Assembly (NCBI GenBank): GCA_019775845.1
Contig: JADQAV010000009.1
Coordinates: forward strand, 1,116,001 to 1,180,000
Length of the DNA: 64,000 bases
Origin: Myrmaecium sp. VS I D KN 1
Taxonomy: Eukaryota; Ascomycota; Dothideomycetes; Valsariales; Valsariaceae
Reading direction: 5' to 3'
In this document: in pieces, positions 46,878 through 57,998 of the stretch
How positions within the stretch are numbered: the first letter of the stretch is position 1
Layout: each line of letters begins with the position of its first letter
The notes under the pieces: model-generated
What the model saw: the letters and a program-made list of their open reading frames with translations, nothing else
Databases searched by the model: none
Told to the model about the DNA's origin: nothing
Made by a program: the position numbers and the translations under genes

Positions 46878-48641
46878 ATGGCGCTCCCAGGCCTCTCCCT
46901 TCCCGGTCTCAACCTCGCCGCCGCCCCGCTGAGCGCCGCCGCTCCCGCTGCCGACGCCCCTCGCACCATCGATCTCCCCACCCTCAGCGAGTTCCGCTTC
47001 GAAGTCTCCTTCAGCAAGACGCTCAAGGTCCGTCTGCTCAGCGGCACGGCCGAGTTCTTCGGCACGGAGCTGGCGCCCAACACCAAGGACCCGTACAACT
47101 TCTCCGGCGTCAAGGGCGCCATCGGCACCTTCCACGGCTGCCGGCTCGAGGTGGTGGGCGAGACGGAGAGCGAGTACGTGGCGGAGGAGACGCAGATGGA
47201 GCAGTACGCCAACGCGCACTTCGCCATCGAGAAGCTGCGGGATCAGGCGACGCAGACCCGGGGGCTGGGACCCCGCGTGCTCGTCGTGGGGCCGGAGAAC
47301 GCGGGCAAGACGAGCCTGGTCAAGATCCTGACGGCGTACGCCGTCCGTCAGGACCGACAGCCGTTGGTGGTCAACCTCGACCCGCGACAGGGCATGCTGA
47401 GCGTGCCCGGCTCGTTCACCGCGAGCGCGTTCGCCTCGATCCTGGACGTGGAGGAAGGGTGGGGGAGCAGTCCGATCTCCGGGCCGTCGCCGGTCCCGGT
47501 TAAGATGCCGGTGGTGTACCACTTCGGGATGGAGAACCCGGAGCAGGCCGGGAAGCGGCTGTTCCGGCCGCTGGTGACACGGATGGCGCTCGCGGTCACG
47601 GCCCGGCTGGAGGAGGATCCCGAGTGCAAGGTCTCGGGTTGCTTGATCGACGCGCCCGGCGCCATCAGCCATGGGAAGGGCACGGTTTACGAGAATATCC
47701 AGCATGTTGTGTCTGAATTTTCCGGTGCGTGTAGTGAGAATGTCAATCCCCCAGCCCTTGTGTCGCCCTGCCGTGATGTGCTCGCATGCTATCGCCTCTC
47801 ACCTCTCTCCTCCCCACTTCCCACTTCCCCAGTCGCACTCGCACCCACCTCCTCTACTTCTATTGATTCTCCTCCTCTCTCTACAAACACACCAAGCTAA
47901 CGAAAAACCTCCCCCCCCAACAGTGAACGTCGTCTTCGTCCTCGGCTCGGAGCGGCTGTACAGCGACCTGTCCCGGAAGTACGCCGGCCAGACGGGCGAG
48001 GAGGCCGTCGCGGTCGTCAAGCTGGACAAGTCCGGCGGCTGCGTGGACCGGGAGGAAGGGTACATGAAGGCGCTCCGGCAGCAGCAGATCCGCGCCTACT
48101 TCTTCGGCACCCCGGCCGGCACCACCCTCAGCCCGCACACCCACTGGGAGGACTTTGCCAACCTGCACATCTACAAGATCGTCGAGCGTAAGTCGTGGAT
48201 CGCTTCTTCCTTCTCCCTTTGTTTCATCCCACTCACCCTCCGTCTCCCCCCACAGAATCCCCCCGCAACGACACCACCCCCTCCGCCTTCCTGCCAGGCG
48301 GGAGCCACGACAACGACGACGACCACGACGACAACCCCACCAGCACCAACACCAACGACCACACCTCCACTCCCCTCTACGAACGCATCACCCCCTCCCT
48401 GGCCCTGCAACACGCCCTCCTCGCTGTCACCCACGCCGAGCCCACCGCCCTCGGGCCCTCCTCCTCGTCTTCGTCCATCGAGGCCATCCGCGACGCCAGC
48501 GTGATGGGGTATGTTTACGTCGCCGACGTGGACGAGGCGAAGCGCAAGGTGCGCCTCCTGGCGCCGCTGAGCGGGCGCGTGCCCGCCCGCGCCCTCGTCT
48601 GGGGGTCCTGGCCGGAGGGCGTGCCGGATCTTGTGGGTTGA
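46878..48641 (+). CDS. CLP1: Clp1, mRNA cleavage and polyadenylation factor (polynucleotide kinase fold)
   Basis: Clp1 is a CF IA subunit that bridges Pcf11 to the 3'-end processing machinery. Exons are 46878-47724, 47924-48187 and 48256-48641, encoding 498 residues. The N-terminal beta domain (LPTLSEFRFEVSFSKTLKV, AEFFGTELA) is followed by the P-loop GPENAGKTSLVKIL near residues 137-150, VVNLDPRQGMLSVPGS, and the segment GCLIDAPGAISHGKGTVYEN. The second exon carries VNVVFVLGSERLYSDLSRKY. The first intron is unusually long for this window (199 bp, very C-rich). Exon 3 holds a repeat-derived Asp/Asn/His/Thr-rich insert (SHDNDDDHDDNPTSTNTNDH) in the C-terminal domain. As in other fungal Clp1, ATP binding is expected but kinase activity may be absent. 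Confidence 0.93.
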
Positions 48642-49009
48642 GCGTTGCGGGGGTCTGAGTGGTGCTGCTGTGGCTCCGCTTTCCTGTTTTCATTCGTCTG
48701 AGGGGTTGTATCTTTGTGGGGAGGGAAAGGATGGGTTTGGGTGGGAAGGAAAGAGACGAGGAGGAAAAAAGATGGGTGTCTGTTGTAAAAGCAGATATCG
48801 ATTCCTGTTGAAGAAGAAAGTAGACATGGGAAGATGGCGGCGACTCGTTCTTCGTTTGTTCGTTCGTGCATTCGTTTCTACATACCTACATCGTACTTCG
48901 ACACGCGCACATCCTGGGTATCTTTTTCTCCCCTTCTTCCCGATCTATCGTACAAAAGAATAAGCACATTTCCTTCTCAACGTCTCCATTCCTCTTTTCT
49001 TCATTTCAT
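48642..49009. other. Shared 3' region of convergent CLP1 and ARG82
   Basis: This 368-bp stretch is G-rich on the CLP1 side and CT-rich near the ARG82 stop. Nothing else is seen. Confidence 0.55.
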
Positions 49010-50220
49010 TCACTCCCCCCGCTCCTCCTTCTCCTCCTTCTCCCACCGCCGCACCAGCCCATCCAAAATCTTAGCCAGGCTCCGGACGCCCTGCAACGCA
49101 TTCTCGTCCGGTCCCTGCCCAGGCGTGAACCGGGCGTGCGCAAAATCAATCATGGTGACGGCTGCGATCTTGGGGGGTTCCACCTCCTCCTCATCGTCAT
49201 CACTTCCCTCATCCCCCTGCCCCTTGGTCCCATCGCCACCCGTCCCACCTTCCTCGCTCTCCTGCCGACGATCCCACTCGGCGACGCGGGCGGCGGTGGC
49301 GGCGAAGGCGTTGGCGTCGCCCTCGTACACGAACAGCAGGCTGGCGCTGTACATCCGGCTCTCGAGCGACTCGAGCACGCGCTGGACGTCGCGGACCTCA
49401 GCGCGGAAGACGCGGGCGGCCTGGAGGGCCTTGGCGCGGTCGATGCCCGCGTGGGGCACGAGCAGGTAGGCGAGGAAGGCGTCGCGAACGTCGTCGGCGT
49501 GGGCGAACTGCCGGCCGTAGAACTTGTTGTAGATGGTGTAGCCGGTTGTGGGATCGAAGGTTTGGAGTGCTTGCTGCGGCTCGGCTGGTGATGATGACGG
49601 CGGTGCCGGCGGCGGGTTCGTGCCTGAGTAGACGCGCATGCCGGCAACGCGGAAGCCGAGACTGGCGGAGGTGGTCGTGGCGGCAACCTTGTCGAGCCGG
49701 GCCCGCTTCTCCGGCGGGGCGTCGTCGTCCCAGAGCCGGGCGCCGAGCTTGATGTCGAGGATGTTGGGACGGGTGAAGCCGGCGGCGGCGTTGGAGAGGA
49801 CGATGGCGGTGGAGGTTGTGAGGGCTCGGCCGTGGAGGGGACCCGGGTCGTCGGGGGAGAGGGTTGCGGCGGTTGAGGGCACAGGTACGGGCGTGGAGGA
49901 GCCGGGTGTGGGCGTTTCGGCGGTGGAGTGCTGCTGCTGGAGCTTCGCAGGATCGGCGAGCTCAAGAACACCCATGTAGGTGGGCATGTAGGCGGCGAGG
50001 GCGGGGTATGAGGCCACGGCGGCCTCGTAGAAGGCGACCTCGGTCGACGTGCAGGGCTTGATGACCATGGACCCCGACGGATCGGAGAGGACACCCTCAC
50101 TGTGGAAAGACGGAGTGTGAGTGAGGACTGGCGGAGAAAATGGATGCGGTTCACTTACTGGCCAGCAGCGACATCGCCAAAGGTCGTGAGGGTGGAGGGG
50201 TCGACAGGAGTCGAGGTCAT
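49010..50220 (-). CDS. ARG82: Inositol polyphosphate multikinase (Ipk2/Arg82)
   Basis: The enzyme phosphorylates IP3 to IP4 and IP5 in the nucleus; in yeast it also acts with the ArgR-Mcm1 regulators. Exons are 50220-50159 and 50099-49010, giving 383 residues. Splicing forms AAGHEGVLSDPSGSMVIKPC, the typical opening. The catalytic signature PXXXDXKXG is seen as PNILDIKLGARLWDDDA. YTIYNKFYGRQF, SASLLFVYEGDA and the metal-binding MIDFAHARFTPGQGPDENAL complete the kinase. Two insertions are low-complexity: a Pro/Ser/Thr-rich one at about residues 75-110 and an acidic Glu/Gly/Asp run before MIDFAHA. The frame would continue upstream to 50398 through the intron, but the first exon ATG at 50220 fits the family. 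Confidence 0.9.
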
Positions 50221-51120
50221 GATGTGTGATTAGTATGATATACCAGGTCGGTGAGAGCGGAGGTGGGTGGATGTAGAAGTACAACTTGTACCCCAAGAGT
50301 GTTAGGAAGAGCTGTTGCCTTATATAATCATTAGGAAGTAGAAGTACTCGTATGGAAGTAGCTTGACCGGTGAGCTCCGGTGAGCTCCACACACACACAA
50401 CAAGGGACTGAGGGACTGACGTTAGCGGCTGTGTGGCTGATCGGGGCTGGCCAATCCAAACAGTGGACGATCACCAACTTCATGTCAACAATTCTCATCT
50501 TCGATATACCGGATATACAGTAAATATTGATCTATCAAACTTTTAGATGTCGTTCTGATAGCACTGGACCTATCCCGAATCTCGGTTCTCAAGTTTCGCT
50601 TCCTACCCATTAGTACCTACAGTAGTAGCTATGTATATATATTATACTCCGACTCCGCATCATGAGCGAGGCTTCGCGGGTATCCCGAATTCAGTACGGA
50701 GTAGTGCAGTGGGTAGTATCAGCAGAAGCAACAGCAGTAAGGTAGCACCTCATTCACCCCTTCATGTCTGGCTGCCACTGGCAGGACACATGGCCATGGG
50801 TATGGGTAGTCACCCCGTCGGCTCGATTCGGTGGCGGGTCAAAGCAGCACCTCAGTCGGATAGGTGCAGATGATCTCGTCGGTGATGGTTTGTCAGGTTT
50901 GCTTCTGTTCTACTGAATTCATGCTTCTCCCGTCAGACCGTCAGTGTGACCCTTCCGTTCAAATTTCATCGCTTCCTCCTCTCCTCCTCCGCTCTTTCTT
51001 TCTTCCTTTCTGTCCTCTCCTCTCCCTGCCTGATTGACACCTCTCCTCAGTCGACCAACCGTCACTTTCTTCACTCCTCTCACCGACCTCACACTTGCAT
51101 TTACAATTCAACCCAGCATC
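50221..51120. promoter_or_regulatory. Divergent promoter, ARG82 and the La-Arb1 gene
   Basis: This 900-bp stretch has a CCAAT pentamer at 50451-50455, a TATATATATTATA patch near 50633-50646, and a long CTCCTCT-type pyrimidine tract at 50970-51030 just before the La-Arb1 gene, typical of a fungal core promoter. Confidence 0.55.
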
Positions 51121-53391
51121 ATGGCCTCTGCAAAGTCTGAGCTTGCCGTCGAAGCCACTTGTTCAGACCAGACTCCAGATTCAAAAGAGAGCATGGGAGT
51201 GGCTCCTCCAGCCCCGCAACCACAGGTGGCATCCAGCTGTATCGATATAACGAACAAAGGCAGCAACGCCCAAGCTGCCGGCGCTGAACCGGATACAGGC
51301 CTCCCGAAGGTCTGGCAGCCTCCGCCACCTCCACCGGAGCACCCTCAAGGCGAGGAGATCAGGCGTCAGGTAAGTGTTGTCGTTCATTAGATTGGATTTC
51401 GATCGTGGCTAACTACCGCGCAGGTTGAATACTACTTTGGCGATGAGAACCTCCCAACGGACAAACATCTCCTGTCGCTATGCGGTAACACGCAAAACCT
51501 CCCCGTCCGCCTAGGCGAGATACTCGGATTCAAGAAGATGAGGCAATACAAGCCACGGTCCCAAGTAGTTGCTGCTCTTCGCAAGAGCCCCCATCTTGAA
51601 ATTTCGGAGGATGGCAAGACCATCCGACGCCGCATCCCCCTCCAAGGTCCGACCATTTTGGACAAGCTGGCTGAGGAGTCGGACATTGAACCGGAGAAGC
51701 GAGACGAGAAACCGAAGCAGAAGAAGGCTCCAGTGCTGCTGGGTCAACATATCATCAAGTCTAACAAAACCCCCTCCGGCTTCGAGGAATATCTGACCGA
51801 AGCTCCTATCACGCCGCAGCAGTATCAGGAGAACACCGAGATGTATGATCCAACTCGAAACGCGTTCACGACACGCATGGAAATTGCCGTTCAGAGATTC
51901 AAGCAGAAGCGCAAGATGCATCAGCAGTACGCTGCAATCTTCAACAAGTTCATGAATTTCGGCGGCATCAAGAACGGCCCCCGCCAATTCACCGGCGGAT
52001 TGGGGGCGGACGACCTCGAGAAGGAGGATGCTGGCCGCATCGCCCAGCTGACCGCGACTCACTTTGCGCCTGACGATGGGGACGACCCAAATGTGTGGCT
52101 GGTTGACTTCTCCGCTGTTGCGGCCGCGTTTCTGTCCTCGCAATTTCCCGTCGAGTTCGATTACACGGACGAAGACGTGAAGACAGCCGGCAGGGTGCTG
52201 ACCACATTCTACAACTACTTGATGGTGCACAATGTCTGCCCCGAGTACGCCGATCAGATCATGGAAGCGCGGAAAATCGTTCAGCGTGCAGAGGAAGAAC
52301 TCCCCGCCCTGATCCCGATCAGCAGCAACCTGCCAGGCCCGTTCAACATCGCGTGCTCCTCTCTCTTCGACGGGACGTACGCGTCGACCTACGTGGGCGA
52401 CAAAGACTGGGCGGAGGGCCATGCAGATCATGAGACTATCGTGAACGACCCCTCGTCCATGCGCCCCGAGCACGCGCGCATCATCTTCAACACCGCCATC
52501 GCCGCCTACGGCACGGACGCGCAGTTCTCCCTGCTCGAAGAGAAAGGACTGGACGCCATCACCGCACACGAAAGCGTCGAGGTCGGCCTCGAAGTGCTCA
52601 CCGTCGAGCCCATCAGCGAAGCCACCATCGACGTCTACGCCGCCGCGAACGAAGGCCTGGAAGCCAAAGCGCACCTCTTCCCCCACGGTCGGCTCATCTG
52701 CAAGCTCTGGACGCCTCCGCACCTGCCCGAACGGGACGCGCCCGCGCACCTCATCCGCGGGGCCTCCGAACTCGCGATCCTCCGTCGCCTGGAAACGATC
52801 TCGTACATCGTCCCCGAAGCCGCGCTGACGCACTGCTTCCCGGGCATGAAGCTCGAGATCAACTCGCGTCGGCTGTCCTTTGGAGACGACAGTAACGACA
52901 GCGACGACGTCACCCCCTGCCCCTCCCCGCCCCTCCTCTTCATCGACACCGTCCGTGAGCTCTACTGCTCCTTCTACACCTACCTGCCCAACGAGCAGCT
53001 CTGGAAGCCGCACCCGACCGTCAAGATCCTGGACGGGAAGCGCAAGGCCGACCTCGCCGCCGAGGAGGAGGCCGAGATGACGCGCCGGGTCCGGGAGGCG
53101 GAGCGGGCCGGCCAGCTCGAGAGCCCCGAGGACGTCATCGACGTTATTCGTGAGGTCAAGGGCGTGCCTGTGCGGGAGCGTGGTCCGAGTGCGCCTGCCC
53201 CGGCGCATTCGCCGGGTGATTTTACGGTGGTGGAGCGTGTGGATGAGAAGGGAAATGTGACGGTGGAGGAGACGCCGTTTGCGGCGTTGGAGGAGATGTA
53301 TGGGTTGCGGAAGAAGAAGGATGGTAAATCGGATGTGAAAAAGGGAGAAGGAAAGGGACAGGGACAGGGACAGGGAGGGAGCCAGGCGTAA
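51121..53391 (+). CDS. ARB1: La-motif protein fused to an Arb1 (Argonaute siRNA chaperone) domain
   Basis: Exons are 51121-51369 and 51424-53391, encoding 738 residues. Residues about 78-160 form a La-type winged helix: RRQVEYYFGDENLPTDKHL, ILGFKKMRQ and LEISEDGKTIRRRIPL. Of six residues that hold the 3'-terminal uridines in human La, five are kept here (Gln83, Tyr86, Tyr87, Asp96, Phe119); the sixth, Phe35 in human La, is His98. No RRM follows. From about residue 195 the sequence reads as Arb1, the S. pombe ARC-complex subunit that binds Argonaute carrying duplex siRNA: PSGFEEYLTEAPITP, AAIFNKFMNFGGIKNGPRQF, NVWLVDFSAVAAAFLSSQFP, VCPEYADQIMEARKIV. A basic Gly/Gln-rich tail closes it. The link is inside one uninterrupted exon, so it is not a mis-joined gene model. 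A role in small-RNA silencing is inferred from the Arb1 part. Confidence 0.85.
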
Positions 53392-54039
53392 TGAGAGTAC
53401 ACCTTCACAAGTCAGGTGCAGAGTTGCATGATGCCTATACAGAAAGGTAAAAGAACAGATACTGAATAAAATAGGATGAATTCAAACAAATCAGGTTTTC
53501 TCTTCTCTCTCTTTTACATCTTCTCATCGTCATCATCGTCATCATCTTTCATTCGTTCGGCTGTTCGCGCACTCATCGTTTCAGCATATATCTCATCATC
53601 ATCCTCTCTGCTCTCCTCACACTCCCCAAAAGGAAAAAACAGAGTTAATACCGGAAGTTCGACGAAGAAAAAGCCGGAAAGAACGCATAAACCCCCGGAA
53701 AGGGAAAACATCAGAAGTTGTATCAGCTCTGCCTTCCTCTTTTTTTCCCCTCCTCGTTTCCTCACCGTACCGTACCGTAAGGTACACCACCGACCGACCA
53801 GTCCCAGCCAGCCAGCCATAAATCCATCCGACAAGGAAAAAAGATCCACATTCTCCTACACATGAAGCAAACACCCTCGCTATGCTCCCCATCCTTCCAG
53901 ATAGCGTCTGACCGTGGAAATGCCCATCATGATCCCTCTATCTCTTCCTCTCATATTCCTCTCCCCTCCACATCTCCCGGCCTCTAGAAAGAAGCCGAGC
54001 ACGGAAAGGCATGAAAGTTCCGCGACAGGCCGAAAACGT
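53392..54039. other. Shared 3' region of convergent La-Arb1 gene and ProRS
   Basis: This 648-bp AT- and CT-rich stretch includes a TCATCG/TCATCA trinucleotide repeat at about 53522-53550. No gene is recognised. Confidence 0.55.
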
Positions 54040-55759
54040 CTAGTAGCTCCGACCGAACAAGACCCACTGCTTGGCGAGGGCGCCGCAGTTCGGGTTCACG
54101 CAGCGGGTCTCGCCGGGGACGATGCCGGCGGGCTGCTCGAAGGGGATGCAGAGGGACTTGGCGCCCATGGCGGGGGCGCGCGCGTCCTCGGCCGCCGCGT
54201 CCCCGTCGTCCTTGCGCGCGCTCATCTCCTTGATCTGGTCCTCGCACGCCCCGCCCTCGCAGTGCGGCACCAGGCAGACGTTCTTCCCGTTCAGCGCGGG
54301 GACGAAGTCCTCCCACCGCGTCACCTGCACCCGCGCCTTCCGGTACTGCTCGTCCGCCCGGTTGAACATGTCCTGCTGGATCGTCTCGAGGAGCTGGGGC
54401 ACGGCGGTGGCGAGGTCGGCGATCGGCAGCGCGGACTTCTCGCCGTTGTCGCGGCGGGAGGCCGTCACCTGCTTGGCCGCGGAGTCCTTGGGGCCGAATT
54501 CCAAGCGGAGAGGGACACCCTTGAGCTCCCAGTCGTTGAATTTCCAGCCCGGGGAGTAGCCCTCCCGGAGGTCGACCTCCACACGGAGCTTGGCGGCGCG
54601 GAGGGTGCTGGCGATTTCGTTGACTTCGTTCGTAAGGCGTTCCCGGTCCTCCTGGCTGGTCTTGGCGGTCAAGCCGACGGGGACGAGAACGACCTGGATT
54701 TCAGCAACGCGGGGAGGGATGACGAGACCCTTGTTGTCGCCATGGGTGAGGATCATGACACCGATGGAGCGGGTGGTCAGACCCCAGGAGTTCTGCCAGA
54801 CGTGCAAGTGCTTCTTCTCGCCCTCCTTGCCAGATGCGGACGGGTCCTCAACGGTGATGTTGAACATCTTGGCGAAGTGCTGGCCGAGACAGTGGCTAGT
54901 GGCGGCCTGGATGCCTCTTCCTGTCGCGGGGATAAAGCCCTCGATGGTGGTGGTGTATTCAGCACCGGGGAACTTCTCGTTCTCCGTCTTGACACCCTTG
55001 ACGACAGGGACAGCAAGGAGCTTTTGGTACACGTCCGCATACCAATCCAGAATCTGCTTGACCTCAGTATCGGCCTCTTCCTTGGTCAGATGCGCGGTAT
55101 GGCCCTCCTGCCAGAGGAACTCTCTCGACCGGATGAAAGGCATAGGATGCTTGAACTCCCAGCGCACGACGTTGTTCCACTGGTTCAGCTTCAGGGGGAG
55201 GTCACGGTGGCTGCGAATCTTCCTGGCATAGTAGCCGTACATGGCGGTCTCGGAGGTAGGACGAACGGCGACGGGCTTCTCAAGCTTGCTCTTACCACTG
55301 TAGTCACGTTGTTAGTAATCCATTTCTCAATGATGTTCTTCGCTTGATCTTTGTCGCATACCCCATGGTGACCCAGGCAACCTCAGCCGCGAAACCCTCG
55401 ACATGATCCTTCTCGCGCTGCAGAGCGTCCTGAGAGATGAAGATAGGGAAGTATGCGGGCTTGACACCGATAGTCTTGATCTGCTCGTCGAACCAGGACT
55501 TTATCGACTCCCAGATAGCCATGGAAGGAGGGAGGAGAATGTAGCAGCCGGAGACGTCGTAGTAGTCGATCATCTCACCCTTGGACAGGACCTGCTGATA
55601 CCAGTCCGCGAGGTCGTCCTCCTTGCGCACATCGATACCGATCAAAGCGGCGCCTTCAACCTTCTTCTTGCCGCCCTTCGGGGGGTTCTTCTTGGGAGCG
55701 GCCTTGGGCTGGACGTTGGAGATGCTGAGATCCTCCATCTTGCTCGTAGCGCTGGCCAT
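54040..55759 (-). CDS. Cytosolic prolyl-tRNA synthetase (class II)
   Basis: The enzyme charges tRNA-Pro. Exons are 55759-55362 and 55297-54040, giving 551 residues. It is the eukaryotic/archaeal form: a short basic N-terminal tail (PKKNPPKGGKKK), then the class II core with WYQQVLSKGEMIDYYDVSGC, VAVRPTSETAMYGYYARKI formed after the junction, REFLWQEGHTAH (motif 2 region) and HGDNKGLVIPP. The anticodon-binding domain follows, and the C-terminal zinc-type domain holds CLVPHCEGGACEDQIK and CVNPNCGALAKQW, ending in the characteristic terminal Tyr (LFGRSY). No N-terminal editing or fused GluRS domain is present. It is divergent from CCT1. Confidence 0.95.
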
Positions 55760-56176
55760 GGTGACAGGCTCTTGCGGTTGCGCGGGACACGGGTTGAAAG
55801 CGGAGGTGAAGGGATGGAGAACGAGGCTGTGCGGGTTTGCAATGCAGACTCGGAGCAGCGAGGTGAGTGAATCAGCGGCAGACGTTGGCCGGGGGCGAGG
55901 TGGTGAGTCTTATGGCAGGCTGGGGTGGGTTGTATGCGGAATGCAGGCGCTTTTGGAGGGGAAACTTGAATGGTGGGGTTCGTGCCAGTCCGCTTGGCTC
56001 GAGCCCAACTGCCCGCACCGCAAGGGAGTATGGGTTCCGATCAGTTTGCCCGACGCCGACCGCCGACCGCCTGGCGATATGGAACTTTTGGAAAGCTTCA
56101 GGCCCCTCCGCGTGTGAACGAGAAGCGCGCTAGATACCCGTCATCCCTTCACTCCTATCCTCTCCTATACCCCATC
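55760..56176. promoter_or_regulatory. Divergent promoter, ProRS and CCT1
   Basis: This 417-bp G-rich stretch lies between the start codons of two highly conserved housekeeping genes. No defined motif is recognised. Confidence 0.5.
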
Positions 56177-57998
56177 ATGGCCACTCTCTTCGACCAGCCG
56201 CGTAATGCCGGCACTTTGTGTAAGTCTGATTCTGCTCCCGCTTTAAGGTAGCTGTATATTAACCTCCATTCAGTCCTCGGCGGGCAGAAGATCAGCGGGC
56301 AGGATATCAGAGACCAGAACGTCCTGGCCACGCAAGCAATCGCCAATGTGGTCAAGAGCTCCTTCGGGCCCTCCGGACTCGATAAGATGATGGTGGACGA
56401 TATCGGAGACGTCACAGTAACCAACGACGGTGCCACGATCCTCTCCCTCCTCGACATCGAACACCCGGCCGGCAAGATATTGGTGGAACTCGCGCAGCAG
56501 CAGGACAAGGAAGTCGGTGATGGCACAACGTCCGTGGTCATAATAGCGGCGGAGCTCCTCAGACGAGCGAACGAGCTCATGAAGAATCGGATACATCCCA
56601 CCACCATCATAACGGGCTACAGACTGGCGCTCAGGGAAGCCGTGCGATACATGAACGAGAACATCAGCACCAAGGTTGACCAGCTCGGTCGGGAAAGCTT
56701 GATCAACATCGCAAAGACCTCCATGTCGAGCAAGATCATCGGTGCTGACTCCGACTTCTTTGCCAATCTGGTTGTCGATGCCATACAGGCCGTCAAGTCC
56801 GTGAATGGCAAGGGTGAGGTCAAGTACCCGGTCAAGGCCGTAAACATTCTCAAGGCACATGGTCAGAGTGCCACCGAGTCTATACTGGTCAAGGGTTATG
56901 CTCTGAATTGCACAGTTGCTTCGCAGGCCATGAAGACGCGGATCCAGGATGCTAAGATTGCTTGCTTGGACATCAACCTGCAGAAGGAGAGGATGAAGCT
57001 TGGCGTTCACATCACGATTGATGACCCTGCGCAGCTGGAGAAGATCCGCGAGCGTGAGTCGGGCATTGTCTTGGAGCGTGTGGATCTGATCCTGAAGTCT
57101 GGTGCCAACGTCATCCTCACCACCAAGGGTATCGATGACCTCTGCTTGAAGCAGTTCATCGAGAAGGGCGCTATGGCCGTGAGGAGGTGCAAGAAGGAGG
57201 ACCTCCGCAGGATAGCCAAGGCTACCGGTGCCACTCTTGTCTCTTCTCTGTCTGATTTGAACGGTGATGAGAAGTTCGACCCCTCTTTGCTCGGTCAGGC
57301 TGAAGAGGTCGTCCAGGAGCGCATTTCCGACGACGAGTGCATCCTCATCAAGGGCACCAAGGTTCACTCTTCCTCGTCCATCATCCTTCGTGGCCCTAAC
57401 GAGTACTCTCTTGACGAGATGGAGCGCTCTGTTCACGACTCCCTTTGCGCTGTCAAGCGGACATTGGAGAGTGGTAGGATCGTTCCCGGCGGCGGCGCCG
57501 TCGAGACTGCATTGCACATCTACCTCGAGGAGTGGGCTACATCAGTCGTAAGTATTTCCAGAGACCGTCCCGATCGGATCGCAGCGCCTAATCTCTCTCA
57601 TATAGGGCTCCCGCGAGCAGCTTGCCATCGGCGAGTTCGCCCAGTCGCTGTTGGTTATCCCGAAGACGCTCGCGGTCAACGCGGCCAAGGACAGCAGCGA
57701 ACTGGTCGCCCAGCTGCGGTCTCGCCACGCGCTCTCCCAGCGGACCTCGGACGCCACGCCCGGCACGACGAGCGAGGATGAGAAGTCCCTGGCGCGGAAG
57801 AAGAACTACAAGAACTACGGCCTCGACCTGATGAAGGGCAAGGTGGTCGACGAGATCAAGGCTGGCGTGCTGGAGCCGAGCATGAGCAAGGTCAAGCAGC
57901 TGAAGAGTGCGGTCGAAGCGTGCATCGCCATCATGCGCATCGACACCCTGATCAAGCTGGATCCGGAGGAGCGGGCTGACGATGGCCACGGACATTAG
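56177..57998 (+). CDS. CCT1: T-complex protein 1 subunit alpha (CCT1 chaperonin)
   Basis: CCT1/TCP1-alpha is one of eight subunits of the cytosolic chaperonin TRiC that folds actin and tubulin. Exons are 56177-56219, 56274-57547 and 57606-57998, encoding 569 residues. The ATPase signatures are seen: [28 protein letters not shown], the P-loop-like [13 protein letters not shown], and near the C-terminal equatorial domain [35 protein letters not shown] and [17 protein letters not shown] match the alpha subunit. The first exon is only 43 bp. The 3' exon ([35 protein letters not shown]) is more G/C-ending than the rest. Confidence 0.96.

Noticed and set aside
49150-50154. 334-codon minus-strand frame rich in Pro, Ser and Thr
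   Set aside because: It is a shifted frame of the inositol polyphosphate kinase exon; the kinase motifs are in the other frame.
22337-50455. CCAAT/ATTGG pentamers as proven regulatory sites
   Set aside because: Pentamers at 22337, 34160, 40239 and 50451 occur by chance often. They are noted in the intergenic entries but not claimed as functional sites.
51511-53208. 565-codon minus-strand frame
   Set aside because: It lies wholly inside the La-Arb1 exon on the opposite strand; long antisense frames are expected where third positions are G/C. The translation has no family resemblance.
53914-55347. 477-codon plus-strand frame
   Set aside because: It is the antisense shadow of the prolyl-tRNA synthetase; its sequence is an Arg/Gly/Val-rich mirror with no motif.
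56270-57517. 415-codon minus-strand frame
   Set aside because: It is antisense to CCT1.
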